A DNA stretch of 64,000 bases from assembly GCF_024808875.1 (NCBI RefSeq), contig NZ_JANUCT010000007.1:1-64000 (forward strand), in the 5' to 3' direction. Origin of the DNA: Methylohalomonas lacus (lineage in GTDB: Bacteria; Pseudomonadota; Gammaproteobacteria; Methylohalomonadales; Methylohalomonadaceae). Of the stretch, positions 63,527 to 64,000 are shown piece by piece (the first letter of the stretch is position 1; every line of letters starts with the position of its first letter). The notes under the pieces are model-generated. The model made no database searches and was not told the DNA's origin. It was given only the letters and a program-made list of their open reading frames with translations. The translations under genes and the position numbers were made by a program.

Positions 63527-64000
63527 ATGATCCGTTTTGATCGCATTGTAGATCGGGGAACCGATGCTGAACGTGAACGCCTGGGGCAGGTGCTGGAGCT
63601 GTTTCGTCGGGTATTCCCTCGTGAAGCCGAGTATGCCGAAGAGTTGGTCCACGAGATCAATGATGTACGGCAGAGTGGTTGCGAACCGGTTTTGCTGACC
63701 GCAGCCGATAGCCACGGGCACGTCATCGGCTTTGCCCATTTCTACTACTTCACCGCCGTACGCTGTGGTTATCTGAATTATATTGGCAGCGATCCGGATC
63801 GCCCGCGGCGCGGTATAGGGCGGGCGCTTTACGAGAGTGTTCGCGAATACCTTAACCATCGCGGTGCTGTCGGATTATTACTCGAATTTCCGCCGGACGA
63901 TCCCGACGCGGTCAGCGAGCCGGCGCGACTAAAGGCGAATCGCGATCGTGCGCGTTTCTACGAATCCTTCGGCGTACGACCGATACTCGGCACCTACTGG
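63527..64000 (+). CDS. GNAT family N-acetyltransferase, 3' end outside window
   Basis: 158 codons from ATG 63527, open to the last base. Protein begins MIRFDRIVDRGTDAERERLG. Gcn5 motif A is clear: NYIGSDPDRPRRGIGRALYESV, of which RRGIGRAL is the acetyl-CoA pyrophosphate loop, and a later RFYESFGVRPI segment matches motif B. It would transfer acetyl from acetyl-CoA to an unknown amine substrate. There is no clear Shine-Dalgarno. Not yet complete in the window. Confidence 0.8.
   Translation, partial: MIRFDRIVDRGTDAERERLGQVLELFRRVFPREAEYAEELVHEINDVRQSGCEPVLLTAADSHGHVIGFAHFYYFTAVRCGYLNYIGSDPDRPRRGIGRALYESVREYLNHRGAVGLLLEFPPDDPDAVSEPARLKANRDRARFYESFGVRPILGTYW

Overview
The window is a continuous stretch of GC-rich proteobacterial chromosome, densely packed with short intergenic gaps. 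Gene content points to a facultatively denitrifying, probably chemolithoautotrophic or methylotrophic gammaproteobacterium: E. coli/Pseudomonas-like UvrD, PmbA, the hemCDXY cluster, AlgH-RuvX-PyrR-PyrB, MsbA, a membrane-bound nitrate reductase, a Calvin-type phosphoribulokinase and a PqqA peptide. This assignment is inference; no rRNA is present.

Layout. 1-105: possible end of an insertion sequence beside a tRNA-Arg(CCG). 0.4-10.5 kb: a membrane-anchored cytochrome c, an intein-containing uvrD, pmbA, and the moxR/DUF58/transglutaminase module, which is split by two repeat hairpins. 10.5-14 kb: flavohemoglobin hmp divergent from nsrR, followed by yeaO-like and panE-like genes. 14.3-17.9 kb: cysJI with a hairpin-rich leader. 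17.9-22.1 kb (minus strand): a nitric-oxide stress operon (two nnrS, hemerythrin, fdxA, DUF454, a four-helix membrane protein). 22.4-32.9 kb: narK1-narK2-narGHJI-parvulin. Then gdhA (lower GC than its neighbours), msbA, prkB, an orphan ParA and an 11-copy heptamer array. 38.2-42.3 kb: hemY-hemX-hemD-hemC. 42.5-49.4 kb: gshB, tonB, algH, ruvX, pyrR, pyrB, an inactive dihydroorotase homologue and pyrK. 49.4-52.5 kb: a 24-residue PqqA peptide behind a sigma-54 type promoter, a glycine-zipper lipoprotein and a TonB receptor resembling the PQQ receptor YncD/PqqU. 52.7-64 kb: rhomboid protease, PA2779/PA2778 pair, a two-component system with a sigma-54 activator followed by a sigma-54 promoter and a DUF4168 protein, acetate permease genes, tag, mscL, a SIMPL protein and a GNAT gene cut by the window end.

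How it works together. The nitrate genes reduce nitrate to nitrite and generate nitric oxide stress; hmp, hemerythrin and the nnrS genes deal with it, and four copies of one dyad motif (RGTAT-N5-WTACC) sit in the three promoter regions serving these genes, suggesting one NsrR regulon. The most unusual items are the intein in UvrD, whose insert lacks LAGLIDADG motifs and has a GIY-YIG-like pattern, and the stand-alone pqqA with a sigma-54 promoter next to a PqqU-like receptor.
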